A stretch of DNA of 64,000 nt, from contig VZDJ01000346.1 in the NCBI GenBank assembly GCA_008694505.1, positions 15,256,426-15,320,425 on the forward strand, given 5' to 3'. Of this stretch, positions 10,370 to 22,705 are shown one piece after another. The position numbers were made by a program, and so were the translations under genes. Origin of the DNA: Cyanoderma ruficeps. Lineage: Eukaryota > Chordata > Aves > Passeriformes > Timaliidae. Each line of letters starts with the position of its first letter. Within the stretch, counting starts at the first letter, position 1. The notes under the pieces were generated by a model, which was not told the origin of the DNA, did not search any database, and saw only the letters and a list, made by a program, of their open reading frames with translations.

Positions 10370-13300
10370 CAACACTGAAGTTACAGCCTTCATTTGACCA
10401 AGAAATCTGCAGAATGAAGACCTGCAAAGATCATATAGTATATTCTCTGTCTGTCTTTCCTCTTCTCCCCCTCTACAGCTACACTAGCACTGTTCATATC
10501 CAGAGACCTCTATATGTATACATCCACCCTTCCCACGAGATTTAAAAGGTCAGAAAAGGTTTTTTTCAAGCAATTCTGGCACCACAAAAGGTGAGTGTGA
10601 CTGGAGCTGAGGGTGGTTCTCACTGGATAAAACTCTGCATAATAATCTATTGAGTGGCCCAATTTCATCTGATCTGTGTTGATAAAAAGAAGAGAAAGTG
10701 AAAAACAGTAAAAGTAACCAGAAATTACAGGTACTTGGCCAAGGAAACTTTGGTCATGACAGCCAGTAAAGCAGGAAACATATCACTATTTGAGTGCTAG
10801 ACAACAGATAAGGAACACTTAGCAATTTATATAAGTACTTTTCCCATGGTGGCTTTGCATGTCAAACAAGGGGAAGAGATGAAGAAAAGAACCAAAATCA
10901 TTAAAAGAGTGAAACAGATCAACCACTGCTTTTAAAGAAAACAATAAGGATGAAAAGGAATCAGGACAGTTAAGGGACAATGAGGACACAAATGGAACGG
11001 ATAAGACAATTTTGCAAACATATTAGATGTAAAATGAAAAATATGTAATAGAAGTAAAAGTTTGAGATTATGGCTGTGGGTGATATCCAGCCTAGGAAAC
11101 TCCTAGGAGAAGAAAACATTGTTGAGATCAAACAAAAGATACAGTGTAGACATATAAACCTGATCAGAAAAGAAGCTTAACAAAGCAGTGCAGCTTTTGC
11201 AGGTTTATTTTAAAACTCTTTAATTTTAAATCACTGCAAAAATCTTGATAAGCTTTGGGCATCTAATTGCATCAGTGTACAAAACTAGCCCTTGGATTTT
11301 AGATATGTGGAACTTGGCAAACAACCAGTGCAGGATTATACTTGGATAGATAGATCTAAATACCAACAGTATCTCCTAACTGCAAAGAATCAAGAGAAAA
11401 TTTGCCTGCATCTATTATTTGTATCCCAACCCATAGGCAGGATCTGCTAATGACTTGTGCAGAACAAAGTTCTATCAGCACTGCAATTTTAGGAGAGAAC
11501 ATAATACTAACTGAGATTGCATTTACAGCTTCAGAACATTAAATTTATCTGAAGTGAATATTGCCTGGAATCACAGCTAGGCACTGAGTAAACACATATG
11601 ACTACTTAGGCAAGATTTGTTGGGTGTAAGTGCCATGTTCTGAAGATTTTTTCTGTAAAGAAATTATGTTGGAATTTAAGCCTGTCAAAAATGTTGTGTT
11701 CCCTAATAAGTAAGCCATCCTCAGGATGTGAGTGACACAAGAACTCTAGGGTTTATGTTACTCTGCATGAAAGATGAATAGCCTTCCTAAAGACACTTGT
11801 TTATTTTTTTGAATCTAGCCATCACTCTGAAAGCATCTGGTCCTCAGAGAAATCAAGCTTTTTTCAGAAATCATCTTCATATGAGAAAATACTGGAAGGT
11901 GAAATGCGGTGATAATTTCAAACATACTTGCTCTGGCTCTTTTACTGGAATGAGTCTGTAATTCTACTATCTCTGGGGGAAAGACCATCAATCAGGACAC
12001 TCCACAAGTAGTGTTTTTTAGGCTTATTCTTGTGGTGAACAGAGAAGTCTGAAAAAATTTCAATGTGTTTACACTAACATTTAAATAATAGATGAACTAG
12101 GAAGATATGAATCATGGGAATCAGTTGTCCCAGTCAATGCAGCCGGAATTGAATCATAGGACTGTTGGTTTTTATTTATGTATTTTTGTAGTTGATGCCA
12201 AATACACAGTACAACAAGTTCTACAGAATATAACATACAGTAAGAATTATACTCCATGTCATGTCATTATTCTCAAAAAAGCACCAGAAGGAATCAAGCT
12301 GAGTGTCTTATTCCTTTCTTGAGGTTACTTTCAAACAGGGTAAGGGATAGTTTCTTTGTCACTGAAGGCAGAGGAGAAAGAAATTAATAGAGAAGGGCGA
12401 ATAATTTCCAAAAGGAATCAGCAGCCTACCCAACTGATAATTGAGCAAAGCAGAGTCTGCCTACACCTTGGTACCACCTTTTATGAAAGCATGAGGACAT
12501 TTATAATTTCAGACATACCATAGTATTCCTCCATTAGGACTTCTAGCTGAATGTTTATAGGATACATTCATTCCAATATTGCCTTAAAAATCAAATTGAA
12601 AGGCAGAGATTTCAAAGTATCGCCCAACAGAGAAGATATGGCTGCCTGTCACTGCTGGACACCTGCTTGAAATACAACAAATGGCAGAACACAATAGAAG
12701 GAAAAAGTTTTACAAAAAGGGGCATCTGCATATTTTAAATAAGGCATAATTCAGATGAACTATCTCCATTGTGTTAATTTATATCACGTCTTTAACTTTT
12801 TTTTAGTTGAGGTAATAATAGTAATAAAAAAAGGGGGAAATACAACATACGGCTATTTTACAAAAGCAGATATCGGCTACACATGAGCTGCTCTCCAACT
12901 GTGCCACAAATTCTTGTCAAATTTGTGATCAAGAGAAGGGGTAAACAGCTGCATTACACCAGTCTGTCATAATATTTCATCTCAAAGATACCAATTCATT
13001 GTGGTTTATCAGATATAAATTATTGTTTATCACCACCTATTTGTTGAAGGAACTAGAAATTTGCTATGAAACAGAAATTTTAGAAAATTAGTTACTCTCA
13101 GTGGAAGTAGAGATAACAGTGGCATCAGTGTGCCTATGTGGCCACATGAATATTTAGGCACTAGAGACAGAAAATATCTTCTTTCCCCCTTCAAAGGGAA
13201 AAACTGCATAAGGGAAATGAACTAATTTCGGAGACACATGTGATATTGTAACGTGAAATCTACCGTGGTTTTTCTTCAAGAGCACTAAACAAAGATTTAT

Positions 13301-16274
13301 GATGAACAGCAATGCTTAAGAACATTTTTTGAAGTGATTCTGGACCTCAGGATATCTGAGCTGATCAAGTGAGTTCCATGGACCTTTGGATGCTGATCTT
13401 TGCATGCATTATCTTATAGTTTCTATGAACCTCGTTTTTATCTCGGTTTTGTAAATGCATACCTGTCCTTCTCCCAGCTAGCCAAATTTGAGATTTTCAG
13501 TGGAAACATCACTGATATTTGCTGCAGTTGGTGCAGGGTCATTCATTTATGCTGAAGCAACACATTTACTGTCAAAGGAGTTCTGAGAACCTAGGCCGAG
13601 GAAGAGGGTAGAAGCTACACAGCAAGATGCAAGTCAAACACTGTGTATTCTTTATTCACTACGCCATGAAACATATGGCAGAATACACCTGGGGAGCCAC
13701 CCTCCCTTATGGTGATTCATCCTGCTGAATAGCACAGTAAGTTCAGTCTGGCATTAAATGTTAGCATATGCAGTCTGGCATACCAAGGAGCTCACTGGAA
13801 TCTGAATTATTGACAACGTAAATGGTCTGTTTGGAAACATCAATTCAGATCAACATCACATAGCAAATGAACTAGCCAAAAATAATATGAACAGATTAGA
13901 GTCAGATTTTATTCCTTAGCTGACAAAAAAAAAAAAAAATTGCACAAGAACTTTAACATCTGCTTCTCATCTGTCCAGATGATGTAGATTTATTACCTTT
14001 GCATCCAGGTGTGCATCATTTCTTGTTACATTTTAGCATCTAATACTCATATGCCATTCATTTCTAGAAATATCAGAAAGAATGGTCTTTCAGAAAAGAA
14101 ACTGACTCAGGATGATGAAAAAATTAGTCTTAATACTGATGGCAAAACTAATATTGAAAATAAATAAATTTCAACATTGAATGCTGAAAAGATTAAATAG
14201 ATGGATAACAAAGATTAACTGCAACAGCCATTTTGGACTGCACTATAACAGGACTGTCTGACAGGCTCATGAATCCATGCACCTTCTTGCACCTTTTGCA
14301 GTTACAGCCCAGGCAGCTCAAAGGTGTGGGGGCGATCAGAGGTGATCCCATATTTGTGGAGTGTCGTTTTCAGTACAGCACCTGGGACCATGAGAGAGAC
14401 CTCAAAAGGACATAAGACCTAGAAAGAACACCTGTAGTAGGAGTATGGCTTTGGCTTCAGAATTACTTGGCGTTCAGATTTCTAATATGAAACATTTGCC
14501 TTCTGTAGAATATCCTGGTTCATGCAATCATAAAATCTGGTAAAAATCCCCTAAAACTAAAGAAAGGGAGGTGAAAAAGGTGGAGAGTAAAGAAGCCATT
14601 ATAAAATGCCACTATGTGTAAGTCTGCAGTTTGAGTCTGATCCATGCTGGAGTCTTCCATTTCATCCTCTGAAGAGAAAATGACAGCAGGAAACTTCTAG
14701 TGTCAACCTTCATCTACTTTTCTGCATTTAGTAATGTTTTTTGACTGAATTTCTTTCCTGCTGCATTTCTTCACACAACTTTTCTCATTTAATCTCATCT
14801 TCCTTCAGCAGCTTGGACTAATCCTACTGATGCCTGTGAATTTTCTGAGTGTGTTATTGCATTTGTCAAGAATCATATAAGTAGCAAATTGGAAAGATAC
14901 TAGTTATTTGCTCTACAAATATTACAAATATGATGCAGGATAAAGTAAGAATTTGTCCAGACTGAGATTAAGATATGAGATTGGAATTTAGAATGACAAG
15001 AAGAAAGCTGAAGGATTCTCTGGGGCTTTGTGACCTTAGAAATCCTCTAATGGGAGACAGGTCGAATATTTTGCAGTCTTTTTGTTTCCAAAGGCAACAC
15101 TAACATGGATTCTTGTAAAAGGGTGAATATACCAAGAGTACCCCTATTCTTTCATCCAGCCCCCCTAAAAAGAGCTTACAGCTATAGTCTCTATGAGTTA
15201 GCAAGCTACTTTGTCCATTTTTGAAGGCTAAGACAAAAGTATCTACCTATGCATTGAACTATGAACAAAATTTTGTCAAACAACCTATAGAGAAGGTCAT
15301 TCTCTTACATGTGTATCATCTTTTCATAATTTAAGTTAATTGTATAACCCTGGGTTGCAAGAAGGTAGAGTTATAGAATGCAGAATTTTTTTCTTTAGAA
15401 AAACATCTTATCCATTTGATATTAAACTTTCCGGGAAAAAAAAAAAAATAATTTGGTCCCCAAGGGAGGGGATGTAAGAATTAAAGGATTAGCTAAGAAG
15501 AACTTTCTGCCAATTTACTCAGATTTTAGAAAAATATAGTACATGTGCCTAAATATTGCCAGAAATCTGCATTTTCACATGAATCCAGTGAAAGACCACA
15601 ATAAAATAATCTTCAAAGGAAACACTTCATATATACAAAAAGCAATCCTCTTGTGCAAGTTCCAAGATAGGGTTCTCTATCCAGTCTACAGGAACTAAGA
15701 ACAGCAACCACAAGTTTTTAGAGTAAAAAGAGGAAATTAGAAGATGAACATCATGAGGTTTGGGGAATAAAACTTTGGGTGGTATGCCATGATGAAAAGT
15801 AGCAGCTGTTAAGGAGAGAAATGCACATTTCTCTTACAACAAATTTCACAAATTGTCTCCAGCAAAAAAGTTAATTGTTCAACTTTTTACAGAACTTTAC
15901 TTTTTATTGGGTTAAGTAGCCTAGAAATTTTGGCTAAATCTGTCATTTTTTTCAGGATAAAAAGTACAATGTCAAGGAACAGCTTCTAAAAGTAGACCAG
16001 TTCATTTTTCACCTCTTATGCTAATTTAAACCTTGTCTAGCTGTATATGATTATGTGATCCATATGACTATAAGAGAGCAAGCAATCTGCAGTAAAAGTT
16101 TTCATATGAAACTGTTTTAACTTCAGCACACTATGTGATTCCTTATGTATACTTATTTCAACACAATAATAGCACTAATAATACCCATGTTAAGGTTTCA
16201 TTCTTTAGTGTAGTGTGTAAACAGTAAAAAATTTACCTTTAAAAAGTCAAGGAAAATTACACCCACCCTATGAA
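10370..16274. other. AT-rich DNA, no gene recognised
   Basis: The + strand stays purine-rich to about 11.1 kb. Homopolymer A tracts occur at about 13927-13941 and 15437-15448. No coding exon or recognisable transposon was found. A GC-richer patch at 14230-14420 is unassigned. Confidence 0.5.
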
Positions 16275-16330
16275 TGAGGAAACTGACTCTCAAAGAGTTC
16301 TCAAACTAAAAGGTATCACATATGTTAGTG
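16275..16330 (-). repeat. Possible MIR-like ancient SINE fragment
   Basis: The string GAGGAAACTGACTCTCAAAGAG resembles the GAGGAAACTGAGGC-type core seen when MIR-like elements are read in reverse. The match is short, so this is a weak call. Confidence 0.25.
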
Positions 16331-16993
16331 CAATTAAGACCCATACCAGTAACTGAAGGAGACGCAATTTTCTTTCTTTTGACTTCTTTTGAGATATGTA
16401 TTTATATACTTTATATACAGTTGATATTAACAGTGATGATTAATGAAGGCAAAAAGAAGCAGTGGGAACAAAATGGAAAAGTATATTAAATAGACAGTTT
16501 CTTAATTTGCATGTTTAGATGGTTTATGTTACTTTTTAACCACTCATTTCTGTTAACATAAGACCTACAGTCAGGTGGGCTGCATGGGGGATGATTTTGT
16601 TAATGGACTAAAGGGGGAACAGGTGAGATGGAGTTAGCTGATGGAAGTTCTAGATGCCAATTTACAAGGGTAGAAGAAATTGTCTCTCATCACAAGCTAC
16701 ACAGCCATAACTTCCACTAGAGCTTCCTTGAATGTGATCCAGCTAATTCCTTATCTGTACCACTAACAGACTATAAAATCTTTAGATACTAGAATTCGAA
16801 TATCATCAAAGAAAAAATCAAGGCTGAGATGTGTGAAGACTAAAGTTTTCTTGAGAGCAATGCAGATAATGGAATGCATCCCTCAACAGTCTATAGGAAG
16901 AAAACTGTGTAGAGGTTTTTGGGGGGTTTTTGTGGCTGCACGGAACTATCTATTCATATCTTCCTTCTTCTGAAGGAAAAATGGCTAAATTAA
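16331..16993. other. AT-rich DNA, nothing recognised
   Basis: No gene, RNA or repeat signal was seen, apart from a run of G at about 16920. Confidence 0.5.
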
Positions 16994-17034
16994 GTTGTTG
17001 CTGCTGTTGTTGTTATCATCGTTATTGTTATTAT
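16994..17034. repeat. Imperfect GTT/ATT trinucleotide repeat
   Basis: A short run of GTT, GCT and ATT triplets with interruptions. Confidence 0.75.
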
Positions 17035-20000
17035 ATTTCTTGTCCAAAGTGTAATCCAAATTGGAAGGAGCCATAGAGCCAGACTTCTCTGACTGCTTTC
17101 CTCATGACCAGCTTGGACAAGAGCCATGTCTCTTCGTCCTTTGCTCAAACTGACACCATAATTTCATGGTTCTTCTCTCTGGGGATAGCATCAGTAAAAC
17201 CAAGCAGTGAGATTCTCCTCACAGGCTGACTGAGGTAGTGAGTTTCTGCTGGCAAGCCCAAGGAAACCCCTGAAATCTTACACAGGCAGGCAGAAAGCCA
17301 GGTGTCAGGCAGGTGTGATTAACCTTCTAACATAAAAAATAAACATATGTCTAGTAGAAGCTTTACAAATATTCAGCATTCCACAATCTCTTCACACTCT
17401 GGTTATAAGAAATTTTCAACAGATTTTTTTTAAGCCTAGAGTCTATTTTTACAAGGGATTCTGTATTCAACTCCTTGTCTATTCACGTTTGTATGTAAAG
17501 GCAAGCAAACTCACAGAGGGAAGTATGACAAAGAATTTTGACTCAAGCAGAAAAAAGTCTGCAGATGAGATATTTTCATTTTCTATTTAGACATACTTCC
17601 CAGAGAGCAGAGCAGACAGAAATTAGATATTAGATATTAATTTTCTTATGGTAATAAAACTGCAAAACTGCCCATCTGCAATGGACACTGCATTACTGAT
17701 CTGTGAGTCATGAAGGACCAACCAAAAAGGTGTAGCTGGCATGCGGATGAAGGTATTCAGGCAACTGAGTGTACCCATACAGTTTTTTCAGGTTTCTAAT
17801 CAATGAAAAGAGAAAAAGAAAGGAAAGAGCAAACTGAAAAAAAAAAATCATCAAAAAGAAATCCAAACCACAAAAAAACCCCACATACTCTTATGTTAGT
17901 AAAACTGGAATAATTTTTCCAACCACATCTGTTTTCCAGGTCCTAGTTTAGTACCCATAGTCACACTGTTGAGGCCATTTTATCACATGTCCCTTTGTAT
18001 TTCCCACAGAACACAAAATGATGTAGTCTTGTACTTCTCTTCCAGCCCATTTAATTTCTTAGATGGCATGCAAGAACAATGGTGTTGTTCTGAATTCATA
18101 TCACTGCAAGGGAATGTTTAAAATGCAAAATGAATGAACTGAGTTTTCCCCTAAAGAAAGAAAACATTTGTATTCAGAGTTTCTGATTACTATTCTCTTT
18201 ATTTGATTAAATTTTCCTTGTTTTGGGTTGTGGATTTGTTGGTTTTTTACAGAAGATTTGAACTCTATGCCAAGTCTAGACTGATAATGACTTTTCAAAT
18301 TTTCTGCTACTAAAAAAAGGGTTTTGGTGTCCAATTATCATAAATTAGAGTGATAGTTTTCATCGATTGCCAGACCATTAAGAAACATTCAATAATTCAT
18401 CTTCACATTGGCCTTGTGATACAGGAATAAAAATACAATGCAGCTTTCCAGAATCCAAGCAAAATTAAAGTTCAGGAAAGGTGTAAATAACCTATAGGCT
18501 TTCTACTAACTCACTCTTATTCTGTATGGAAAATTTCACACTGATACTAATTTTGGCATTATTACATACTGCTCCATTTCCTTATTCAAAAACAAACCAA
18601 TCAGCCACAGTGATAAAGAGTTCACTGTCTTAGCAAGGCAAGAGCTCATCTCAGAACCCAGCTCCTAAGGTTTTGCTGATTTTTTGAGTATTGGAAGGAT
18701 GTCCCTCTGACAATCAGCATTGATTTCTTCTATAAGAAATAAGAAAGAAGGTTACTAAGTCATAGTGATTCCCAGCCCCGATACTTCGAGTAGGTCTTAG
18801 AATGACAAAGACAACTTAATTGTATTTCTTCGAGCATCCAGTTTCATAGTCCAGTTGGGACTGTGAAGTCAGCATCAGAGACAAGATGATAACTTTCTGA
18901 TTTCAAAGTATTTTCTCCCCTCTCAGATTTGCTAAATAATCAAGATAGTTTTTCCTACGATTTCTCACTCCTTCATAAAAGCTTCTCTAACCTCTCTTTC
19001 ATTATGACCCAAAGTTCCTTGCACCTTTGTAATAAAACTTGAAATTTGACTTTTATTTAACAAAATTCAACCCTACATTATCTTCTAGAAAGTACTCACA
19101 GAGGAGAAAGTGAGAGCAAAAAAATGAACAAGTTCTTCATCTCTATAAAATATATGCCAAATGAACCATAAGTGAAAAGCTGCTGCACCATTTAGAGAAC
19201 AGAAATTGTGGGTTTTTTGGTTTTTTTTTTTTAATGTTCTATGCTTGCCTTACCTGGTTTTGAGGAATAGGATGGACAAACTTCTCTCATCTGAAAGAGT
19301 TGTCTTAAATCACTCCTTTATAGGCTTTAGAGTGCTAATAAACTTGCCACATTTTTTGTATTCATCTGAATAACTAGCTGTAGGGGCTGGTGAAACATGA
19401 ACTGTATTTTTTCCAGAGCTGACTGGTTCTGAAGCTCATGGGAATGATAAATTCCAACAGCGCTGGGGTTCTCTCAAAGCCTTTCTCTGTCCCATACTAC
19501 CTACAGCACTGTGGTCACTGCAGTGCTGATTTGGGAAAGTTACTAATTCATCTCAGGCTATACCTTTTTCCAGTGACTAGCACTTCATTAGGGTAAAAAG
19601 CTTCATTATGAAAGCAAATATTCACTGTGAATTCAGCTTATGAATGGAAAAGTACCAAGTTTTCTACCAGCTTTCATGTTATATTTCTCAGGAGTAGTAA
19701 AGACAAAAGCGAAACACTACATTTTTCTGATCCGCAAATGATTCTTCATGGTGACAGTGAAGTACTAAGAGGTGCCAGAGTCGAATCCTGACAGAACTGG
19801 GTCCAGTTTATGTTAATAACTTTCACTTAATTTAAAAAATATTATGATTGTAAATATTTGACTTTAGAGCTCTGGAAATGCCTTCTTCTAAACACATCTT
19901 CCTACTTTGATCTCAAACAACTACATAAAATTCCACATCTTTAGACGGCACTTTTCAGCCATTGATACTATCAAAAAATTAGGGAAAAATCCTTTTTTTT

Positions 20001-20753
20001 TTTTCTTTTTTCAGGGCCATAAGTCTGACTCCAGATATCCAATTTTGTTTGTGATTTTCTACAATGAGCAAACTAAACATTTGGCTGCTAACAATCATGG
20101 AAATTGCAACTCCACAGGAATTTGTTTAAAAAAGCTCTGAGTAGCCTTAAAAAACAATGAAGTAGGAGGTGGAATGAACTTTAGGGAAGTTGCAACTAAC
20201 TTTAACAGCTTGGCTACAACAAGAATAGCACACATTTTTAACTGCAAGAAAAATTCATTTTGTGAACACACTGCTACCAAGAAAAGCTGCAGATTGTCCA
20301 TTTCTGTTTTATCAAATCAAGATGTGTCAAAATACAAGATCTGTCTGCATGGAACCAGCAGCAGTCATAAAAAGTTTAGAGAGCTCACTGTAAGAGAAAT
20401 TGATGTGTTTCAACACTTTGCATTATTCAAGTCAATCCAGTTAATGCAATGGTCCCTTCTGATCTTAAGGGACTCTATGTATCTGTGAAAAATTCTAGTT
20501 GAACATAATAAGGCTGTTTGAGAAATATTACAAATTTATTGGGCTCTTAACATTCATTTACTTGAAGGCTGGAGGTTAAAAAAAATAAGAGAGAAAAAGT
20601 TATTATGCAACAGGGTCGTGAATGTTTATACTATAAATCAAGGACATTTAAATAGCAGATCCATACATTAAATCTGGAGTGCAAGTAAATTTTCTCTACC
20701 TTTACTACATTTTACAAGATGATCTTTGAATCCTTAAGAGAGACCTTTTATTT
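17035..20753. other. AT-rich DNA, no gene recognised
   Basis: Open frames are short and have no exon-like borders. T tracts occur at about 19220 and 19990. No known repeat was recognised. Confidence 0.5.
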
Positions 20754-20824
20754 CTTGTGACACTCCATGGCTCAGACACCAGCTACTGCACGATGTCGTT
20801 TCTGAGCCATGAAGGAAACACAAG
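20754..20824. repeat. Inverted repeat / hairpin
   Basis: A perfect 11-bp inverted repeat, CATGGCTCAGA at 20766-20776 and TCTGAGCCATG at 20801-20811, encloses a 24-base loop. Beyond an internal loop of about 6 bases per side, CTTGTG (20754-20759) pairs with CACAAG (20819-20824). The overall size of about 70 nt is similar to a small-RNA precursor, but the pairing is interrupted and nothing shows expression. Confidence 0.5.
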
Positions 20825-22185
20825 GCCCTTGCTGTTTGACTAAACTGAGAGTGTATTTGCTTTACACTGGACCTTGCTATGGACTTGCCACACATTGAGG
20901 TTGATCACCATCTCAGGAACAGCCACATTTCAGCAAGAGTGTGAAGGACACAAGTTACCAGCTATCAGTCCTGATTGTTGCTGGTTTAAAATGATTATTA
21001 TAGGTAGTAATCTGTAAAAAGTGCAAGTGTCTGGGTTCACTGCAAGTATCAAGTTCCATCTTATCTACACTTGGTAATATCTTACATTACGAGAAGAAAT
21101 TCTTCATTGTGAAGGGGAACGTAGACAGTTAATACGTGTTGATTTAAGATGAGATAAATCACACCTTGAGAGTGGCATGTCTGTCTAAACAACAGGCTAG
21201 ATAACACCCCTAAGTACAGATATGTCTATATGTGTAAGTCCCACAAAGGTGAAGCGCAATTTGTTTGGAGATTCAATGAATAGAATCAATTTTATAAATA
21301 TCATTTTCTGTTTATTTTAAAACATCTTCCATTGTGAGAAATGAATCTTCCTCTAGGTTTTCAAAATACAAAATAATCTTGATTTATAGTTATGCTGTAC
21401 CAGTGGTTTTGTTTTCAGCTTAAATTCCTCTCTTTGGTGATATTCACATGTAATCTGACAAGTGTCAGATTTATAGAGAAGAAGAGAGTTTGCAGTGAAG
21501 GAGAGAAATAAAAATCTATTTTTACTAAAACTGTTGATGTTTGTGTGTGTGTCTTTGTGTAAAAAAACACAAGTGACACACTCTGAAATTTTGTGCAAAT
21601 TGCTACAAATATGCTTAGCTCGAAGACAATTCAAATGCACTTTACTGTTGTAGAATCAAGGCTTTAGTCATGTTTTTGAAGAAAATCATATATATATAAT
21701 AAAATGTCTTAAAATAGAAAATCTAAAATAAAAACAGAAACAGAATTAAAATACGATGTTCCGATTGCATTCTCAGAAATATCAGTTATTATCTCCAATT
21801 CATGCAAAACCAAAAGATAAAAAGGATGTCCTGACACATTGCCACATTACAATAATTACTTATAATAAAAAATTGGCACAGTCACTCAAATTTATTAAAA
21901 AGAGAAATAGTTTTCATTCAAACATTTTTGTCTAATCCTTGTAGGGAAATATTTGCCAGTGACCAAGGACGTGTGTCAAAATAGACGTGAGTGATTTTAC
22001 ATATCTAGATAAGAGGAAATTACTATCTGTTAATGACTATTCTTTCTTTGGTACTTTCATAATTTCACTGAGTGCTCTTTGTGCAGCATCTAGAGGTTCC
22101 TGAAGAAAACAAAACCCAATATTTAGGTAACATATGACTGCACAGTTGATGGAGGAACACAACTAACACACCTGATTGATCTCAG
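20825..22185. other. AT-rich DNA, no gene recognised
   Basis: No coding or RNA signal was seen. There is a small GT-rich patch at about 21540. Confidence 0.5.
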
Positions 22186-22470
22186 TCACACGGAATGTCT
22201 GAAGGGCCCTGCAGCGTGTATGGGAAAAGGTTTGGCTGGATCAACATGGATCAACCGCAGTGCCAGGGCTACAGGAGGCCTCTCCTTCACATACACAAGA
22301 GACAGTGCCAGTTCAGCTTGTCCACCTGCCTGTCCAGACATCTATCCAAGGCCGACACCGCAGGCTCGCATCAATAAAAGTGGAGGCTGCCTTGGAGCTT
22401 GTTCAAAAGGCAAACTCAGCATTTCAACTTGAGACCCTGGTTACTGTAAACTGAGACCTTACAAATTCAA
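22186..22470 (+). mobile_element. LTR-like GC-rich block with poly(A) signal
   Basis: This is a sharply GC-richer block inside AT-rich DNA. Near its 3' part lies CGCATCAATAAAAGTGGAGG at 22366-22385, followed by GGCTGCCTTGGAGCTTG. That arrangement, AATAAA then a G/T-rich stretch, is typical of the R-U5 part of gammaretrovirus-like LTRs. Several frames stay open across it because of base composition. I could not find terminal TG/CA or a target-site duplication, so a decayed LTR is an inference. Confidence 0.4.
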
Positions 22471-22589
22471 GTATGAAATGTTTAATGTAGACTTCAGGGT
22501 AACATTGCATATACAGTAGCTCACAAGAAAAGGCCCAAGAACAGTTCGGGAGAAAGAATATTGCACTTTCTTCTAAATTGATGAAAAAA

Positions 22590-22705
22590 CAAGGTCTGGA
22601 GAGAAAACATAACTTACCTAAGGTCACACAGGAAGCCTGTGACACAGTCGAAAATTGAAATCAAATTTCCTGACTTTCAATCTATTGCCTCAGCCATAAG
22701 AGGAT
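22590..22705 (-). repeat. Ancient MIR-like SINE fragment
   Basis: The stretch contains ACTTACCTAAGGTCACACAG, then a GAAGCCTGTGACACAG segment, then a TTTCCTGACTTTCAATCTAT segment. This order matches the reverse of the tRNA-derived/core part of MIR-type SINEs (a region ending ...CTGTGTGACCTTGGGCAAGT). Such elements are old and rare in birds. An L2/MIR-related sauropsid SINE is equally possible. Confidence 0.55.

Noticed and set aside
13927..13941. Poly(A) run as the tail of a processed pseudogene
   Set aside because: No poly(A) signal or transcript-like sequence precedes it and no flanking duplication is visible.
20174..20488. 104-codon + strand frame
   Set aside because: Overlapping frames on the other strand are equally open, codon composition is that of AT-rich background, and no domain is recognisable.
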